Position numbers and translations under genes: made by a program
Notes under the pieces: generated by a model
Seen by the model: the letters and a program-made list of their open reading frames with translations, nothing else
The model's database searches: none
Told to the model about the DNA's origin: nothing
Part shown: positions 5,014-7,826 of the stretch, piece after piece
How the letters are laid out: the number at the start of each line of letters is the position of its first letter
Position numbering within the stretch: the stretch's first letter is position 1
Source: JBHIBA01 sp046758845
Lineage (GTDB): Bacteria > UBA8248 > JACPRG01 > G963555815
Direction of reading: 5' to 3'
DNA length: 7,826 nucleotides
NCBI GenBank assembly: GCA_046758845.1
Contig: JBHIBA010000222.1
Location: forward strand, 1 to 7,826

Positions 5014-6981
5014 ATGACCGGCAGTCCAGATAACGGAGACATTCCCTACCCGGGAGTCCCGACGACGGCCGACGGAGCAGGAGCGGTGGTTTGGGTGGAA
5101 ACCCACATCTGCCAGGGAGCGTGCGCCTATCCTATCACCTCCTCCACCACCATGGGACAGGGCTTCCAGCAGGCCGTCGCCAACGGACAGAAAAACCTCT
5201 GGGGCGAACGGCTCGCCTTTCTGGAGCTGGAATCCGAGCACAGCTCCGCCTCTACCTGCGAGGGTTTCGCCCTGGCCGGGGGCCGGGTGTCCAACTTCAC
5301 CTCGGGCCAGGGACTCGTCTTGATGAAGGAGGTCCTGTACACCATTTCGGGCAAGCGGCTCCCGGCGGTGTTCCACATCGGGGCGCGGGCGCTCACCTCG
5401 CACTCCCTCAACGTCCACGCGGGTCACGATGACGTGATGGCAGTCGCGGACTGCGGCTGGAGCCAGGTATTCGCCCGCACCGCCCAGGAGGCGGGGGATC
5501 TGGCCCTCATCAGCCGCCGGGCGGCCGAGGATTCCCTCACCCCCTTCCTCAACATCCAGGATGGGTTTCTCACCACGCACACCATCGAAAACGTCCGCCT
5601 CCTCGAACCGGGGTTCATGAGAGAGTTCGTGGGCGACCCGAACCAGCGGCTCCAAAACCTGATGGACTTCGGCCTTCCCATCATGACGGGCGTCGTCCAG
5701 AACCAGGACAGCTACATGAAGGGGAAGATTGCCCAGCGGGCCTTCTACGACCGGGTCCCGCACTTCCTGGAGCGGGCCTTTGAGGAGTTTTTCCGGGCGA
5801 CGGGACGGCGGTATGACTTTCTGGATGGCTACCGGATGGAGGGCGCGGAGTACGCCATCGTCGGGATGGGCTCAGCCATGGAGACGGCGGTCGCCGCGGC
5901 GGACTACCTCCGGGAGAGGGAGGGGCTCCCCGTCGGGGTCGTCCACGTCACGGTCTTCCGCCCCTTCCCGGGCCCGCAGTTGGTGCGGGCCTTGAAGGGG
6001 GTGAAGGCCTTCTCAGTGATCGAGCGGATGGACAACCCCCTGGCCCAGTCCAACCCGTTGACCTCGGAGTGCAAGGCGGCCTTTGCCGACGCCTTGGTGG
6101 GGACCGCGGGGTACCCCCGGGTGGACCGGATCCCCGAGGTGTTTTCCGGTTCGGCCGGCCTGGGAAGCCGGGACATCCGCCCCGGGGATTTCGTTGTCAT
6201 GTGCCGTAACATGTTGGACGCGGCGGGCAAGCGGTTTTTTGTCGTGGGGATCGAGCACCCGCTGGCCTTGAAGCGAGCCATCGACCCCGACGTGCGCCCG
6301 CCAGGGGCGTTCTCCATGCGGGGGCATTCGGTGGGGGGTTACGGCTCGGTGACCACGAACAAGGTCATCGCATCGTTGCTGGAGGACATCTTCGGCCTCT
6401 ACGTCCAGGCTTACCCGAAATACGGCTCAGAGAAGAAAGGCCTTCCCACCACCTACTACCTCACGGTGGCCGAAGCGCCCATCAAGACCCACTGCGAGCT
6501 GGAACACGTTGAATTCGTTCCCATGAACGACGTCAACGCCTTCAACATCGGCAACCCCCTGGAGGGGTTGCGCGAGGCGGGGATGATCTTCATCCAGACG
6601 GACCAGGAGGCCTCGGAGGCCATCTGGGCGGGAATCCCGGGATGGGCGAAGCGGGTCATCCGGGAGAAGAACCTTCGGGTCTTCTGCCTGGACACGGTGA
6701 AGATCGCCCGCGAGGTTTCCTCTCGGCCCGACCTCGTCCAGCGGATGCAGGGGATCGTCCTGTTGGGCATTTTCCTGCGCTGCACGCCGTTCGTCGAGCA
6801 ACGCGGCCTGTCCGAAGAGAAGTTGCTCGAGGGGGTGGAGCGCTCCCTTCGGAAGTACTTCGGCACCCGCGGGGAGCAGGTGGTGCAGGACAACCTGAGG
6901 GCCGTCCGCCGGGGTTTCGAGGAGGTCTTCGAAGTCCCTCGGGAAATCATCGAGAAGACAGAGACGGTCGAAGTCGCGTGA
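5014..6981 (+). CDS. porA: Pyruvate:ferredoxin oxidoreductase-type enzyme, alpha-gamma subunit (PFOR domains I-III)
   Basis: 655 residues; ATG 5014 has a strong GGAGGA ribosome site. Domain I (about 25-270) holds YPITSSTTM (39-47), the ESE segment with the Glu expected to touch the thiamine pyrimidine ring (Glu75), the NFTSGQGL stretch (94-101), the GARAL Arg125 that in PFOR contacts the substrate carboxylate, and IQDGFLTTHTI (181-191). Domain II (about 275-420) has GMGSAMETA and VFRPFPG. Domain III, the gamma part (about 430-640), has RGHSVGGYGSVTTNK (436-450) and PIKTHCELEHVEFVP. The order alpha-II-gamma is that of single-chain PFOR, not of gamma-alpha KorA fusions. It works with the next gene to cleave a 2-oxoacid with CoA and thiamine diphosphate, passing electrons to ferredoxin. 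Substrate is probably pyruvate but not proven. Location is cytoplasmic. Confidence 0.88.
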   Translation: MTGSPDNGDIPYPGVPTTADGAGAVVWVETHICQGACAYPITSSTTMGQGFQQAVANGQKNLWGERLAFLELESEHSSASTCEGFALAGGRVSNFTSGQGLVLMKEVLYTISGKRLPAVFHIGARALTSHSLNVHAGHDDVMAVADCGWSQVFARTAQEAGDLALISRRAAEDSLTPFLNIQDGFLTTHTIENVRLLEPGFMREFVGDPNQRLQNLMDFGLPIMTGVVQNQDSYMKGKIAQRAFYDRVPHFLERAFEEFFRATGRRYDFLDGYRMEGAEYAIVGMGSAMETAVAAADYLREREGLPVGVVHVTVFRPFPGPQLVRALKGVKAFSVIERMDNPLAQSNPLTSECKAAFADALVGTAGYPRVDRIPEVFSGSAGLGSRDIRPGDFVVMCRNMLDAAGKRFFVVGIEHPLALKRAIDPDVRPPGAFSMRGHSVGGYGSVTTNKVIASLLEDIFGLYVQAYPKYGSEKKGLPTTYYLTVAEAPIKTHCELEHVEFVPMNDVNAFNIGNPLEGLREAGMIFIQTDQEASEAIWAGIPGWAKRVIREKNLRVFCLDTVKIAREVSSRPDLVQRMQGIVLLGIFLRCTPFVEQRGLSEEKLLEGVERSLRKYFGTRGEQVVQDNLRAVRRGFEEVFEVPREIIEKTETVEVA

Positions 6982-6989
6982 TCCTTTGA

Positions 6990-7012
6990 AGGGCCGGGGT
7001 AACCCTGGGCCT
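6990..7012 (+). promoter_or_regulatory. Hairpin between porA and porB
   Basis: A 23-base near-palindrome (AGGGCCGGGG...CCCTGGGCCT) folds with about eight Watson-Crick pairs, one G-T pair and one mismatch. It lies in the 54-base gap between the two genes. No T-run follows, so it is not a terminator. It could be an RNA-processing or stabilising structure, or chance in GC-rich DNA. Confidence 0.3.
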
Positions 7013-7035
7013 GATGGGCGAGGGGGCGAGGGGCG

Positions 7036-7826
7036 ATGGACGAGGCTGTGAAGTTTGCGGGTGAGGAACCGGAGGTAACCTCCTGGTCGGTCGTTGACGT
7101 GGGGGATTTCAACGAGCGGGTCGTGGGGGCTTACAACGAGGGGACCGGGGAGAATCTCCTGCCGGCGGACCTTTGCACCGCCCGCAGCGTCGTCCCCGCG
7201 GGGACGGCGGCGCTCAGGGACTTCAGCTACATCGCCCCGGACATTCCCGAGTTCATCGCCGGCAACTGCATCGCCTGTATGGACTGCGTCGTCGAGTGCC
7301 CGGACACGGCCATCCTGGCCAAGGTCATCGGGCGCAGCGGCCTGGACCGGGAGCTGGAGAAGGTCTCCGATCCGGACCTGCGCGAGCACCTGAATAGGCA
7401 GTTCGCCGAAACCGCCAAGTTCACCAAGGCCTATGAGAAAAAGGGCGAAGAGGGAGGACTGTTCGGCATCTTCATCGATCCCACGAAGTGCAAGGGATGC
7501 GCGGAGTGCGTGCAGGTGTGCGACGATAACGCCCTGGCCATGATCCACAAGACCCCCGACCTGATGCAGCAGCAAAATAATTCCTTTGCCTTCTATAAGG
7601 AAATCCCGCAGACGCCCGATAAGTACATCAACGAGCGCCTTCTCACCGACATGATGCTGGCCGAGCGGTCGCTCCTGTACGTGGGAGGGGCGGGCTCCTG
7701 CATGGGCTGCGGTGAGGCCACGGCCATTCGGATGATGCTGGCGGCCACGGGGTTCGTTTACGGCTCTGATAGCCTGGGCATCGTGGCGTCCACCGGCTGC
7801 AACACGGTCTACACCTCCACCTCTCC
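7036..7826 (+). CDS. porB: Pyruvate:ferredoxin oxidoreductase-type enzyme, ferredoxin-TPP (delta-beta) subunit, partial
   Basis: The frame is open from ATG 7036 to the window end (263 residues, no stop), so the C-terminus is missing. GAGGGGG (7020-7026) is the likely ribosome site, 9 bases upstream. Residues 78-88 (Cys78, 81, 84, 88 in CIACMDCVVECP) and 152-162 (Cys152, 155, 158, 162) are two 4Fe-4S binding motifs, as in PFOR domain V; the second lacks the usual Pro after its last Cys. The segment 217-229 (GGAGSCMGCGEAT, Cys222 and Cys225) opens the thiamine-diphosphate domain VI and provides ligands of the proximal cluster. ASTGCNTVY (251-259) corresponds to the ATGCSSIY motif of PFOR. It would carry the cofactor and electron-transfer half of the enzyme whose other half is the preceding gene, 54 bases upstream. 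Confidence 0.88.
   Translation, partial: MDEAVKFAGEEPEVTSWSVVDVGDFNERVVGAYNEGTGENLLPADLCTARSVVPAGTAALRDFSYIAPDIPEFIAGNCIACMDCVVECPDTAILAKVIGRSGLDRELEKVSDPDLREHLNRQFAETAKFTKAYEKKGEEGGLFGIFIDPTKCKGCAECVQVCDDNALAMIHKTPDLMQQQNNSFAFYKEIPQTPDKYINERLLTDMMLAERSLLYVGGAGSCMGCGEATAIRMMLAATGFVYGSDSLGIVASTGCNTVYTSTS

Noticed and set aside
4867..5763. Minus-strand open frame of 298 codons opposite the porA 5' half
   Set aside because: Antisense to the well-supported PFOR domain I; no ribosome site or family match.
6427..7575. Minus-strand open frame of 382 codons opposite porA and porB
   Set aside because: It spans the end of one clear gene and the start of another on the opposite strand, and its translation resembles no known protein; it arises from high GC3 in the real genes.

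Overview
The window is GC-rich bacterial DNA carrying ordinary metabolic genes around a short, disturbed, less GC-rich patch. The gene types (class 1B-like dihydroorotate dehydrogenase, QueC-like protein, two-gene pyruvate:ferredoxin oxidoreductase) suggest an anaerobic or facultative bacterium, perhaps of an environmental GC-rich lineage such as NC10/Rokubacteria or a deltaproteobacterial-type group. The lineage cannot be fixed from the sequence alone.

Left part (1-3279, minus strand). A probable terminator hairpin at the left edge lies downstream of a membrane-anchored tetratricopeptide-repeat (TPR) protein made of four 40-residue repeats (123-1193). A roughly 330-base gap follows, holding a pair of REP-like palindromes in opposite orientation (1290-1364). 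Next comes a two-gene minus-strand operon: a PyrD-like dehydrogenase (2323-3279) and, 42 bases downstream, a QueC/ExsB-family PP-loop ATPase (1522-2280). Both are recognisable, but each differs from its family at a normally conserved site.

Middle patch (3280-5013). A leader region with two hairpins separates the pyrD operon from a plus-strand cupin-like secreted-protein gene. That gene is interrupted by an in-frame TAG exactly at the end of its signal peptide (3637-4044). A small gene for an ABM-type dimeric alpha/beta-barrel protein follows (4167-4460). These two genes are preceded at nearly equal distance by copies of the same roughly 21-base sequence. Then comes the minus-strand C-terminal relic of an IS1-like DDE transposase with an internal stop (about 4471-4845). 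At its edge sits a good -35/-10 pair reading toward the next operon.

Right part (5014-7826, plus strand). Two genes encode a pyruvate:ferredoxin oxidoreductase-type enzyme. The single-chain enzyme is here split in two: an alpha-gamma polypeptide (PFOR domains I-III, 655 residues) and a ferredoxin-TPP (delta-beta) polypeptide. The second gene runs off the right edge after 263 residues. Together they would oxidatively decarboxylate a 2-oxoacid, probably pyruvate, to an acyl-CoA while reducing ferredoxin, or run in reverse for CO2 fixation.

No CRISPR array, tRNA, rRNA or phage gene was seen. The observations most worth checking are the stop codon after the signal peptide, the shared leader of the two small genes, the compensated REP pair, and the pairing of PyrD-like and QueC-like proteins with altered motifs.
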